23,831 bases of DNA from DATEAV01 sp964575425 (GCA_964575425.1 CAZNRD010000041.1:1-23831); one strand, 5' to 3'; positions 8,193 to 15,834 are shown, counted from the first letter of the stretch. Notes: a model not told the origin generated them from the letters alone. Translations and numbers: made by a program.

Positions 8193-9227
8193 CTACTCGA
8201 CGATGACGCTGGTGCCGTAGCCGGTGGTGAGGAGCTTATCGGCCGGCGACTCGGGCAGGCACCAGCGGTAGAGCCACTTGGCCTCATCGGGCGACAGGTT
8301 GACGCACCCGCGGCTGCGCGGCCGGCCGAAGTCATTGTGCCAATAGACGCCGTGGATGGCGACACCGGTAGAGGTGACGAAGAAGCAGCACCACGGCACA
8401 CCGGGCAGCTCGTAGGCTTCCAGGTCGGGGGTCAGACGGCCGTCTCCCATGTGACGCAGCGGCGTCTTGATTTGCACGTGGAAGCGGCCGCGTGGCGTCT
8501 CGGTGGGAATGCCGTTTGGCGCGCGGCGCCGGCTGGGCGCGCCGCTGGCGATGCGGGTGCGAAGGATGCAATCGTCGTTCTCGTAGGCCATCAACTCCTG
8601 GCGCGCAAGCGAGATATGGATGCGCTTGGCTGCGTGGGGGACCTCCGGTGAAACCGGGGTAAGCTCCGCGGGATCTACGCGGCGCAGGTGTTCGCCGCGC
8701 GCATAGAAGCGCACGCGCAGCCGGTCGTGCACGATCTGGTACCAGGTCCGGCCATCGACGCCCTCGACGGCCGACTCGACCCAGGCGGTGGACTGGTAGT
8801 AGAGGCGGTAGAGGGGCGGCGACTCAGGGTCCGGTTGGCGGTAACTGCGGGTTGCCGGGACGCTCACCTCGAACAAGGCGCCGTCTGGAGGGATGTCCCG
8901 CAGGGGCAGCTGAGGCTCCCAGCGCACCAGCTGCAGCGATCCCGAGTGCATGAAGCCTTCCGGGGTTCGCCACCACACTGGGTTGTAGCTGGGCCCATCG
9001 TCTGAGTTCTCACGCCCCAGCAAGGTCACCAACGTGTCGCGAGGCAGCGAGGTGAGGCGGCGAGCGCGGAACGACGGCTCGTGGTAGACGCCGACGGCAG
9101 TGGTGGTGACGCGTCCGAGGTCCGTCGGAGCGGGAAGCGATCCGGGAGGCGGAGGCTTGAGCAGCGTCCCGCCGAGGGCTAGTCCGCTGACCTTGAGGAA
9201 AGACCGGCGGGAAAGTCCGGACTCCAT
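8193..9227 (-). CDS. Tat-exported L,D-transpeptidase (YkuD family) with SH3-like N-terminal region
   Basis: 344 residues. A twin-arginine signal (SRRSFLKVSGLALGG) occupies the N terminus, so the folded protein is exported by Tat. Residues about 40-210 look like one or two SH3-like beta modules (GVYHEPSFRARRLTSLP, WVESAVEGVDGRTWYQIV). The YkuD domain (about 215-344) has IHGVYWHNDFG and SRGCVNLSPDEAKWLYRW, with nucleophile C308. The family forms 3-3 peptidoglycan cross-links or attaches proteins to peptidoglycan outside the membrane. The ATG at 9227 is favoured over an upstream TTG at 9248, because it begins directly before the Tat motif and sits exactly where a promoter-like sequence would start transcription. 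Convergent with the preceding plus-strand gene (42-base gap). Confidence 0.92.
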   Translation of the reverse strand: MESGLSRRSFLKVSGLALGGTLLKPPPPGSLPAPTDLGRVTTTAVGVYHEPSFRARRLTSLPRDTLVTLLGRENSDDGPSYNPVWWRTPEGFMHSGSLQLVRWEPQLPLRDIPPDGALFEVSVPATRSYRQPDPESPPLYRLYYQSTAWVESAVEGVDGRTWYQIVHDRLRVRFYARGEHLRRVDPAELTPVSPEVPHAAKRIHISLARQELMAYENDDCILRTRIASGAPSRRRAPNGIPTETPRGRFHVQIKTPLRHMGDGRLTPDLEAYELPGVPWCCFFVTSTGVAIHGVYWHNDFGRPRSRGCVNLSPDEAKWLYRWCLPESPADKLLTTGYGTSVIVE

Positions 9228-9233
9228 GTCTGC

Positions 9234-9262
9234 ATTGTATCGAGGCAAGCGGGGCCGTGCAA
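9234..9262 (-). promoter_or_regulatory. Promoter TTGCAC-17-TACAAT placing transcription start on the ATG
   Basis: On the minus strand TTGCAC (9262-9257) and TACAAT (9239-9234) are exactly 17 bases apart, and 6 bases separate the -10 box from the ATG at 9227. Transcription would start on the A of the start codon, giving a leaderless mRNA. No Shine-Dalgarno sequence is present before this ATG. Confidence 0.6.
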
Positions 9263-9389
9263 TGGCCGCCTGACGTCGGGCACGCGAAGGACGGGCACGG
9301 AAGGGATGCGCTCAGGACACCCACCTCGCCGCGCCTTGATTGGGCAAGGCTGCAGGGACGGGTCTGGTTCGCCGCCGGACGCCCCATGC

Positions 9390-9395
9390 TATAAT
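9390..9395 (+). promoter_or_regulatory. TATAAT -10 box upstream of thpR
   Basis: A perfect TATAAT lies 45 bases before the GTG start of the phosphodiesterase gene. The -35 region is weak (TTCGCC at 9368, 16-base spacer). It would drive the thpR, LOG-like and rsfS cluster. Confidence 0.5.
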
Positions 9396-9440
9396 CGGGG
9401 CAGGGCGGCACGGCCACTCTAGGCATGTCGCCATAGGATT

Positions 9441-10058
9441 GTGACGGCGTCCCCGCGAAGCCAGGCATCTCATGCCGTCGTCCGGTCGTTCGTGGCCATC
9501 GATCTGCCGGACCAAGTGCGCGACCGACTGGGCGAAGTCATCGCCCGTCTCTCACGCCGGATCGCCCCCGGGGCCGTGAGGTGGGTGCGGCCGGACGGGA
9601 TCCATCTGACGCTCAAGTTCCTAGGGGAAGTGTCGACGGGCAGCCTGTCGCAGGTCAGCGACTTGCTCGAGCGCGCCGCGCAGGCCCATGGCCCGTTTGA
9701 GGTGTGCGTCGCCGGTTTGGGGTGTTTTCCAAACCCCCGCAGGCCGCGTGTCGTTTGGGTTGGGGTGGAGGAGCCGAGCGGGCGACTGGCGTCGCTGCAG
9801 CAGGCCCTGGAGGGGCAGTTCGAACGCCTTGGCTACCGCCGCGAGGGGAGATCGTTCTCGCCGCATCTGACACTGGGCCGCGTGCGCGAGGGTGCCTCCG
9901 CGGACGCGGTTCAGGCTGTAGGGACGTGCGTGGCGCTTGAGCCAGCGGTGGACCTGGGGACGATGCCTGTTCGAGCGATCTCCCTGTTTCGCAGCGACTT
10001 GAGACCCTCGGGCGCGGTCTACACCCGGCTGGCCGAGATCGTCCTGAGAGGCGGGTGA
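9441..10058 (+). CDS. thpR: RNA 2',3'-cyclic phosphodiesterase (2H phosphoesterase, ThpR/LigT)
   Basis: 205 residues. Both hallmark tetrapeptides of the 2H superfamily are present: HLTL at H55 and HLTLGR at H142. The N-terminal RSFVAIDLP and the central CFPNPRRPRVVWVGV are typical of the family. These enzymes open 2',3'-cyclic phosphates on RNA ends and can join tRNA halves by a 2'-5' bond in the cytoplasm; the cellular role is not settled. The GTG at 9441 gives about 14 extra residues before the usual start, and no in-frame ATG is closer, so the exact start is uncertain. The stop overlaps the ATG of the next gene (TGATG), indicating coupled translation. Confidence 0.93.
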   Translation: MTASPRSQASHAVVRSFVAIDLPDQVRDRLGEVIARLSRRIAPGAVRWVRPDGIHLTLKFLGEVSTGSLSQVSDLLERAAQAHGPFEVCVAGLGCFPNPRRPRVVWVGVEEPSGRLASLQQALEGQFERLGYRREGRSFSPHLTLGRVREGASADAVQAVGTCVALEPAVDLGTMPVRAISLFRSDLRPSGAVYTRLAEIVLRGG

Positions 10059-10540
10059 TGAGCGAGCGAAGGATGCCGTTCGTCGCCGTCATCGGCGCAG
10101 GCGAAGCCGACCTGGAGCAGATTGGACTGGCCGAGGAAGTCGGCCGGTTGTTGGCGGAGCGCGGGATGGTCGTGATTTGCGGCGGCCGCGGAGGCGTGAT
10201 GGAGGCGGTCTGCCGTGGGGCCGAGCAGGCTGGCGGCGTGAGCATCGGCCTGCTTCCTGGCTTTGACGCCGCAGACGCCAACCCCCATGTCACCTTTGCA
10301 TTGCCGACGGGCATGGCAGAGGGCCGCAACTGGCTCGTTGTGCTGGCTGCGCGTGCGGTGATCGCCGTGGGTGGAGGGTACGGCACGCTCTCGGAGATCG
10401 CTCTGGCGCTCAAGTCGGGAAAGCGTGTCGTCGGCCTCGGTACTTGGCGGGCGGAACGGCCCGATGGCTCCCCGCTCGAGATTCTGGTGGCCGGGACGCC
10501 GCAGGAGGCGGTGGACCTGGCGTTGGCTGAAGCCGGGTAG
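10058..10540 (+). CDS. LOG-like Rossmann-fold protein (TIGR00725 type)
   Basis: 160 residues. Visible features are the N-terminal VAVIGAGEAD strand-loop, MVVICGGRGGVMEAVCRGA, and GGGYGTLSEIALALKSGKRVVGLG, which matches the nucleotide-binding GG-x-GT-x-x-E signature of the lysine-decarboxylase-like/LOG superfamily. The family includes cytokinin-activating phosphoribohydrolases and molybdenum-cofactor carrier-like proteins; which activity applies here cannot be told. The ATG at 10058 overlaps the thpR stop, and GAGAGG lies upstream. A GTG at 10055 is an equally possible start and adds one residue. Followed by rsfS after 13 bases. Confidence 0.87.
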   Translation: MSERRMPFVAVIGAGEADLEQIGLAEEVGRLLAERGMVVICGGRGGVMEAVCRGAEQAGGVSIGLLPGFDAADANPHVTFALPTGMAEGRNWLVVLAARAVIAVGGGYGTLSEIALALKSGKRVVGLGTWRAERPDGSPLEILVAGTPQEAVDLALAEAG

Positions 10541-10553
10541 GTTCAGGAGGAGA

Positions 10554-10907
10554 ATGTCCGCCGAGGCACTTTCGCTGGCACACGCCATCATTCAGACGCT
10601 TGAGGAGAAGAAGGGGGAAGACATCCTGCTACTCGACCTCCTGGGCGTCTGTTCGTTTACGGACTACTTCGTCCTTTGCACCGGGGGGAGCGAACGCACG
10701 CTGCAAGCGCTGGCGGAGGAGGTGCTGAGGAGGGTGAAGGCTCCGGCCTCGTCCGGTCTGCCCCGCGCCGAGGGCGAGGCCTCCAGCGGCTGGGTGCTGC
10801 TGGACTACGGCGATGTGATCCTGCATCTGTTTGCCTCGGAAGCGCGTGCCTACTACCGCCTGGAGGATCTGTGGCGGTCGGGAAAGGTGTTGCTGCGCCT
10901 GCAGTGA
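10554..10907 (+). CDS. rsfS: Ribosomal silencing factor RsfS
   Basis: 117 residues, typical length. The family core is clear: KGEDILLLDLLGVCSFTDYFVLCTG, then SERTLQALAEEV, and WVLLDYGDVILHLF. RsfS binds ribosomal protein uL14 on the large subunit and blocks joining of the subunits when nutrients are scarce. The ATG at 10554 has a strong AGGAGGAG directly upstream. It is the third gene in a compact cluster with the RNA phosphodiesterase and LOG-like protein, a loosely RNA- and nucleotide-related grouping. No clear terminator follows in the 129 bases before the convergent ndk. Confidence 0.95.
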   Translation: MSAEALSLAHAIIQTLEEKKGEDILLLDLLGVCSFTDYFVLCTGGSERTLQALAEEVLRRVKAPASSGLPRAEGEASSGWVLLDYGDVILHLFASEARAYYRLEDLWRSGKVLLRLQ

Positions 10908-11036
10908 GGTTGGAGGGACGGCGCTGCCTGTCTGGAGCGAGCCCGCCGGGCGCGAGGCGACGATGGCCTTCTTCTTTCTGGTCTGAGTGATCCTACTGCC
11001 CGGCGTCTGGCAGGGCGAAGGGAAAAGCGCGCCGGA

Positions 11037-11489
11037 TCAATGCTCGAACGCCCAGCGTTCGACGTCGCGCGACCAGTTGACGATCTCCTCTGGCGAGAAC
11101 CACAGCGCGATTTCGGCTGCGGCGGTCTCGGGCCCATCGGAGGCATGAGCCAGGTTGCGGCCGACTTCGAGGGCGAAGTCGTGACGGACCGAACCGGGGA
11201 GGGCCTCCAGAGGCCGTGTGGCGCCCATCGTCTGGCGGACGGCGGCAATGGCGTTGGGGCCTTCCCAGACCATCGCCATCACGGGGCCGGAGGTGATGTA
11301 GGCGATCAATCCGTCGTAGAAGCTCTTGCCCTTGTGAACGGCATAGTGGCGCTCGGCCAGGTCCCTGTCCACCCAGACGAACTTGGCTGCCGCCAGTCGC
11401 AAGCCGCGTTGCTCAAGACGGCTGATGATCTCGCCGATCAGGCCGCGCTGGACGCCGTCAGGCTTGACCAGGACCAGGGTGGGCTCCAA
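11037..11489 (-). CDS. ndk: Nucleoside diphosphate kinase
   Basis: 150 residues, full length. The enzyme moves the terminal phosphate from ATP to other (d)NDPs through a phosphohistidine, keeping nucleotide pools balanced. Seen: LVLVKPDGVQRGLIGEI at the N terminus, the catalytic motif NLAHASD with H115, and the conserved E in the C-terminal EIALWF. The usual NxxHGSD is here NLAHASD (Ala for Gly), which is tolerated in the family. GGAGG stands a few bases before the ATG. A terminator hairpin lies 19 bases upstream, separating it from the TPR gene on the same strand. Confidence 0.96.
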   Translation of the reverse strand: MEPTLVLVKPDGVQRGLIGEIISRLEQRGLRLAAAKFVWVDRDLAERHYAVHKGKSFYDGLIAYITSGPVMAMVWEGPNAIAAVRQTMGATRPLEALPGSVRHDFALEVGRNLAHASDGPETAAAEIALWFSPEEIVNWSRDVERWAFEH

Positions 11490-11507
11490 GGCATCCTCCG
11501 TGAAAAC

Positions 11508-11533
11508 TGGACTCGGGGGCCTCCCCGAGTCCA
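11508..11533 (-). terminator. Rho-independent terminator between TPR gene and ndk
   Basis: A perfect 11-bp stem (TGGACTCGGGG at 11508-11518 with its complement at 11523-11533) and 4-base loop. Read on the minus strand it follows the TPR stop by 26 bases and is followed by TTTT, then the ndk ribosome site. It should end or attenuate TPR transcription ahead of ndk. The T-run overlaps part of the stem base, so read-through is likely. Confidence 0.7.
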
Positions 11534-11559
11534 GGGCTGCTGTTGGGTGAGGCCGCCAC

Positions 11560-14500
11560 CTAGACGGCTTCCAGGCCTCGCCGGTAGGCCTCGATGGCCT
11601 CGGGAAGCATGTCCATCTTCATGTACGCGTCGCCCAGAATCTGCCAGAATGGCGCCAGGCTGGCATCGCGGGCCAGGGCGGCCCGCAGGTCGTCTATGAC
11701 CGATGGAATCTCCCGCTTCTTGCGGATGAGGGATCCGTAGTCTTTCGCCGCCTTGTCGATCTCGCCGGCGCCCAGAGCGCGGCGAGCCCTTTCCAGCACC
11801 TCGGATACTCCAGGCACCCCGGGGCGCCCGGGCGGAGCGGGCTGGGCCGGGGCGGGTTCCACGACAGGCGGTGGGGCTGGGGTCGGGACAGATGGTGCTG
11901 CGGGGGTCGGTGCGGCTCCCGGGGGGATAGAGGGGGGCGGGGTGACGGCGGCCATCGGGATCATCGGCGTCGGGGCGGGAGGTGGAGTGATAGCAGCCAT
12001 GGGGATAGCCATGGCCGGTCGGGGAACGGGCGTGAGGACGGCCGGCGCGGTCGCAGGGGCGGATGGGGGCGGCACCGCCTCGCTCGGCGGTCGCAGCCAC
12101 TCTGGCATCGATCGGCTCAGCTCAGCCTCGAGGGTGCGTAGGGGCTCCTCGGCAGCCCTGGGCGGAATGGGCTGCTCAGGCTGAGGCTGTGGCGCGACCG
12201 TGCTTGTGAGCCATTCAGGGACCTCAAGCGCGCTGGTTTCTTGGATTGGTTCTGGCGCAGGTTCCTGCGGTCGGCGGATCGCCGCAGGCTCGGGTGCCGC
12301 TGCGGTCGGCTCCTCGGCGGCGGCTGCCTGGAGCCACTCCGGCACTTCGGGAAGGCCGGCGGGGATCCATTCTTCGGCGGGAGGCGTCGGAGGCACTTCC
12401 GCAGGAAGTTCTTCGGCGGCGGCTGCCCGGAGCCACTCCGGCATTTCGAGTAGACCGGTCGGGATCCGTTCTTCGGGAGGAGGCGTCGGAGGGACTTCGG
12501 GAGGAAGTTCTTCGGCGGCTGCTGCCCGGAGCCACTCCGGCACTTCGAGCAAACCGGTCGGGATACGTTCTACGGCGGGAGGTGCCGCCGGCGCTTCCGC
12601 CTCTGCTTCCTCCTTTGTGACCTCCTGCAGCCAGTCCGGCACCTCCACCGGGACTGCGGCGGCCTGTTCTATGGCCGCCGGTTGGGCAGGCGCTGCCTCG
12701 GGCTCCGGCGTCTCCGCCTTGGCGGCTGCAAGCAGCCAGTCGGGAGCCTGGAGCGGGGTTGTTGGAGGCTCGATGATGGGGGCCCTCATCCACACCGGTG
12801 CTTCGGCCTCGGGCTCAACGGCCGAGGGCACTGCCACCTCCGGCTCAGGTTCCAGCGGAGCAGGAGGTTCAGCGGGCTTCACCGCTGGTCGAGGTTGGGT
12901 CGGCGGCGGCCAAGCCGGCCCCGCGGTATCTGGGGAGGGAAGGCCCTCCAGCCAGGAGGGAACTGCTTCTTCGGCTTCCTCAGATGGCGTCGGAGCTGTG
13001 GGAGCGCGGAGCCACTCAGGGGCGGCTGCGGCCGCCGGGGACGGTGCCGGGGCTGGCTGCTCGAATGGAGCCTCAATGCCCCGTTCTGCCGCCAGCCGTT
13101 CCAGCCACTCGAGGCCTTCTGCCGGCTCCTCGGGAAGGGCGCGCTCCTCGACGATGGGTGCCGCCGGCGCGCCGGCGTACGGTTCGAGTGGCACCTCCGC
13201 CTTGGCCGCTTCCTGGCTGGCAGCCAGCGTCTCCAACCACTGCAAGACGTCTTCTTCGGCCGCCGCTTCTGCCGGAACAGCCATCCCCGGCTTTTCGATC
13301 ATCTCTGCCTCGGGGCGCGGCGCCTCAACTTCTGCCTCGGGCGTCCCGATCTCCGGGCCCGCGAGCCAGGCTGGGGTCTCGGCCTGCTCTTCGCTTGGGA
13401 CGGGCTCAGGCTGGCTGAGAGATTCCAGCCACTCACGGGCGCGTAGTTCTTCTTCAGGTTCGGCTGCCGGTGCTGCTTCGGGTTCAGCGATACCTCGCAG
13501 CCAGTCCGCTTCCTCGGGCATGGAACGTGAAGGCTCAGCCAGCCCTTCCCTTAACGCTTCGAGCCAGGTGGGTGGCGGGCCTTCGGCAGGTCTGGCAGGT
13601 GTGGCAAGCTCAGGTTCTGCGAGTCCCTTCAGCCAATCCGGCTCCGGCTCTTCTGGGCCGACCTTACGGCCGGCGACGGGTTCGATGGCCTCACGCAGCC
13701 ACTGGGGCGGCTCCTTGGCTGCAGAGGGCTCGCCAGGTCTCCCCAACCCTGGCTCGACGATGCCGCGAAGCCATTCCGGCGGCTCGCGCTGGGCGGCGGG
13801 CATCGCCTCACCAACCTCATAATCCTGGTCCGAGACCCACTCCGGGGCCGCGGCGGCCTCTGCCTCCTCATCGACCTGCGCTTGCTGAAGCCACGGCACC
13901 TCTTCCGGTAGGACAGGCTCCTGCTGAGCGGCGGCTTCCGCCACGCCGGAAAGCCAGGCGGGAATGGAGGGTTCTGAAGGCTCGGCCGGCATCTTCTCCG
14001 GCGCGGGTTCAGCTTCCTCCGCAATGGGTTCCCGCATCCACTGAGGCAGCTCTTCCGGCGCTGGGCTGCGCTCCCTCCCTGGCCGGTCTCCCAGCCAGGC
14101 GACGATCGTGTCGGTGGCGCCAGGGGCTGACTCCTCAATCCACGTGGGAACGCCCTTGCCATCGCCAAGTGGCGAGACGTCGGCGCCGATGGCCTCGGGG
14201 ACTTCTTCCTCTGGCCGTTCGGCCTCAAGCCCGAAGTCGGGCTCAAGCGGTGTGGGTGCCCAGCCGCCGAGCACGTTGCCCGTGTCGTCGGGCAGGGTGA
14301 CTGCAGCCTCGGCCGAGATGTCCTGCAGCCACGCGGGCAAGGGGCCACCTTCTTCGCCAGCCGGCACCTCTGCTTCGCTGAGAGGGACCGCACCTGCAGC
14401 GGAAGCGGCTTCGGTGATTTCCTTGGGGGCGACGGCCTTGAGCCATTCAGGGATCTCACCCGGGGCGAGTTCACCTTCAGCTGGGGTCTCAGGTGCGAGT

Positions 14501-15624
14501 TTCCCCCGTTCGAGGGCGGCCAGGTCTTCGTCGCTGAACGAGACCGGCCCTTCGGCGGCTTGGCCCGTTGCGGGCTGCCAACCGGCCTCGCGCATCCAGT
14601 CGGGGATGCCGTCCTCGGGCTGGGCGGGCGCGGCAGCAGGCCTCGCGATGGCGGGGGCCTGAGCGCGTGCCGTCATTTCCTCCGGGGCTTTGCCTGCCTC
14701 TTGTCCCTCGACCCCCAGGTCCTGCAGCCAAGAGGGGATTGGGCCGGAGAGCGGCACCGTCGGCTGCATGGCGGGGACTTCTGGCGGCGTGGCCAGGTCT
14801 ACACCCAGGGACGATGCCCACACCGGCTGGCGGGCGGCGGCGGCCTGCCTGCCTTCCCAGATCAGCCGCTCGATGCGGACAGAGCCGGGGTCCACCGTCT
14901 GCGGGTCCGCCATCGCCGACTCGACGAAGGCGAAGTAGGGATCCAGGTTTGCCAGCCGGCGATGGAAGGCCGCGGCCTGGTCGTTGCGGCCGCTGGCTTG
15001 GTAGGCTGCTGCCAGGATTCGGTTGGCCTCGCGGCAGTACGGGAGCTTGCTGACAATGCGGTTGCAGACCTCGACCGCTTCGCTGCGCTGGCCCGTGCGC
15101 CAACTCATCTCGGCAAGGACGACGAGCAGGTCGGCCCGTTCGGGGTCTTCCTGAAGAGCGGCGCGCAGTTCGGCCACGGCCTGGGGGTAGAGCTCTCCGT
15201 GCGCGTACATCCTTGCCAGGGCGCCGCGGGTGAGACGGACCTTGTGAGGCTCGATTCCATCGCGCCGGCCGATCAGGCGGCGGAGTTCGTGTTGAATGGC
15301 CGGGTTCGCCGGGTTGGTCTCGAAGGCGCGCTCCATGTGCCAGATCGCGGCATCGGTGTTGCCTTCGTCTTCCCGCACGATGGACATGCCGACGTGGGAG
15401 ACAAAGTCATCCGGCACGACCGAAAGCACCCGCTGGAAGATGTCGGCGGCGTCCCCATAGCGCTTGGCTTCGAGGTAAGCCTTGCCGAGCAGGCGGTAGG
15501 TATCGAGGTGTTTGGGATAGGTCTCGAGGATATGCCGGCAGTGCGCGATGGCCTCGTCGAGCTGGTTGTGCTCGATGAGATCGTCGATTTCCTTGAGGTA
15601 GGCCCGCAACGTGCTTTCGGCCAT
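11560..15624 (-). CDS. Giant TPR protein with about 29 Trp-Leu motifs in a Pro/Glu/Ala-rich linker
   Basis: 1354 residues. Residues 1 to about 250 are TPR repeats (LDEAIAHCRHILETYPKHLDTYRLLGKAYLEAKRYGDAADIF and following; at least five units). From about 298 to 1175 the chain is rich in Pro, Glu and Ala and carries about 29 copies of a short motif of the form [hydrophobic]-P-[EDAQST]-W-[LMI], for example IPSWLQDL, PPEWLRGI, EPDWLKGL, VPEWLRAA, about one per 30 residues. A Pro-Ala-rich stretch follows, then a C-terminal TPR block (about 1270-1354). No signal peptide or membrane helix is seen, so it is probably cytoplasmic. TPRs and repeated short motifs suggest a multivalent scaffold; the partner is unknown. 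The ATG at 15624 is preferred over the adjacent TTG at 15627; AGGA lies about 9 bases before it. Confidence 0.88.
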   Translation of the reverse strand: MAESTLRAYLKEIDDLIEHNQLDEAIAHCRHILETYPKHLDTYRLLGKAYLEAKRYGDAADIFQRVLSVVPDDFVSHVGMSIVREDEGNTDAAIWHMERAFETNPANPAIQHELRRLIGRRDGIEPHKVRLTRGALARMYAHGELYPQAVAELRAALQEDPERADLLVVLAEMSWRTGQRSEAVEVCNRIVSKLPYCREANRILAAAYQASGRNDQAAAFHRRLANLDPYFAFVESAMADPQTVDPGSVRIERLIWEGRQAAAARQPVWASSLGVDLATPPEVPAMQPTVPLSGPIPSWLQDLGVEGQEAGKAPEEMTARAQAPAIARPAAAPAQPEDGIPDWMREAGWQPATGQAAEGPVSFSDEDLAALERGKLAPETPAEGELAPGEIPEWLKAVAPKEITEAASAAGAVPLSEAEVPAGEEGGPLPAWLQDISAEAAVTLPDDTGNVLGGWAPTPLEPDFGLEAERPEEEVPEAIGADVSPLGDGKGVPTWIEESAPGATDTIVAWLGDRPGRERSPAPEELPQWMREPIAEEAEPAPEKMPAEPSEPSIPAWLSGVAEAAAQQEPVLPEEVPWLQQAQVDEEAEAAAAPEWVSDQDYEVGEAMPAAQREPPEWLRGIVEPGLGRPGEPSAAKEPPQWLREAIEPVAGRKVGPEEPEPDWLKGLAEPELATPARPAEGPPPTWLEALREGLAEPSRSMPEEADWLRGIAEPEAAPAAEPEEELRAREWLESLSQPEPVPSEEQAETPAWLAGPEIGTPEAEVEAPRPEAEMIEKPGMAVPAEAAAEEDVLQWLETLAASQEAAKAEVPLEPYAGAPAAPIVEERALPEEPAEGLEWLERLAAERGIEAPFEQPAPAPSPAAAAAPEWLRAPTAPTPSEEAEEAVPSWLEGLPSPDTAGPAWPPPTQPRPAVKPAEPPAPLEPEPEVAVPSAVEPEAEAPVWMRAPIIEPPTTPLQAPDWLLAAAKAETPEPEAAPAQPAAIEQAAAVPVEVPDWLQEVTKEEAEAEAPAAPPAVERIPTGLLEVPEWLRAAAAEELPPEVPPTPPPEERIPTGLLEMPEWLRAAAAEELPAEVPPTPPAEEWIPAGLPEVPEWLQAAAAEEPTAAAPEPAAIRRPQEPAPEPIQETSALEVPEWLTSTVAPQPQPEQPIPPRAAEEPLRTLEAELSRSMPEWLRPPSEAVPPPSAPATAPAVLTPVPRPAMAIPMAAITPPPAPTPMIPMAAVTPPPSIPPGAAPTPAAPSVPTPAPPPVVEPAPAQPAPPGRPGVPGVSEVLERARRALGAGEIDKAAKDYGSLIRKKREIPSVIDDLRAALARDASLAPFWQILGDAYMKMDMLPEAIEAYRRGLEAV
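12312..12592 (-). repeat. Near-identical ~99-bp tandem repeats inside the TPR gene
   Basis: About three consecutive units of 33 codons encode IPTGLLEVPEWLRAAAAEE followed by a Pro-rich spacer. Units two and three are nearly identical at the DNA level, unlike the other diverged Trp-Leu motifs, so they look like recent duplications within the linker. Confidence 0.75.
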
Positions 15625-15643
15625 CAACCGAATTCCTGCAAGA

Positions 15644-15672
15644 AGTATGCCTCATATGGGCGGATTCCGCAA
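15644..15672 (-). promoter_or_regulatory. Candidate promoter TTGCGG-17-CATACT for the TPR gene
   Basis: On the minus strand TTGCGG (15672-15667) and CATACT (15649-15644) are 17 bases apart. Predicted start is near 15637, leaving a 13-base leader with AGGA. The hexamers match the sigma-70 consensus only moderately (3 of 6 and 4 of 6). Confidence 0.35.
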
Positions 15673-15678
15673 GCGGTC

Positions 15679-15696
15679 GGTCAATACTGGTCAATA
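15679..15696 (-). promoter_or_regulatory. Direct repeat GGTCAATA x2, phased by 10 bp, upstream of TPR promoter
   Basis: GGTCAATA occurs at 15679-15686 and again at 15689-15696 (TATTGACC on the minus strand). The 10-base period places both on the same face of the helix. They lie just upstream of the candidate -35 box, at about -42 to -59, a normal place for an activator site. Confidence 0.4.
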
Positions 15697-15752
15697 ACGT
15701 GCGCCGGAAGCGCCTATCAAGGTGGGCACCGGTCCTCTGATGCGCCCAGACT

Positions 15753-15764
15753 GAACAAGTGTTC
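15753..15764. promoter_or_regulatory. LexA-like palindrome GAAC-N4-GTTC
   Basis: The sequence tGAACaagtGTTCg matches the Gram-positive-type SOS box core (GAAC, four bases, GTTC). It lies between the divergent TPR and nitroreductase genes, about 65 bases from the nearest promoter-like box on either side. A chance match is possible; no lexA or repair gene is in the window. Confidence 0.35.
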
Positions 15765-15828
15765 GGATGCACCTTCTAGTGTGATGCGAATCGCGCCACG
15801 GCCAGGATTGCGCGGGGATGTACACTAT

Positions 15829-15834
15829 TAGAAT
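15829..15834 (+). promoter_or_regulatory. Weak -10 box TAGAAT upstream of nitroreductase gene
   Basis: TAGAAT lies 31 bases before the ATG at 15866. A TTG-containing -35 candidate (TTGCGC at 15808) has a short 15-base spacer. Weak support; listed because this gene cluster must start in this gap. Confidence 0.3.

Noticed and set aside
10908..11036. Possible small gene or terminator between rsfS and ndk
   Set aside because: Only very short open frames and weak 5-bp stems without T-runs; nothing can be supported.
12200..13822. 540-residue Ser/Ala/Gly-rich open frame on the plus strand
   Set aside because: It is the antisense of the Trp-Leu linker of the TPR gene; its repeats are mirror images of that region and it has no domain or ribosome site.
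14560..15831. 423-residue plus-strand open frame
   Set aside because: Antisense to the N-terminal TPR repeats of the minus-strand gene; composition is not protein-like and no motif is seen.
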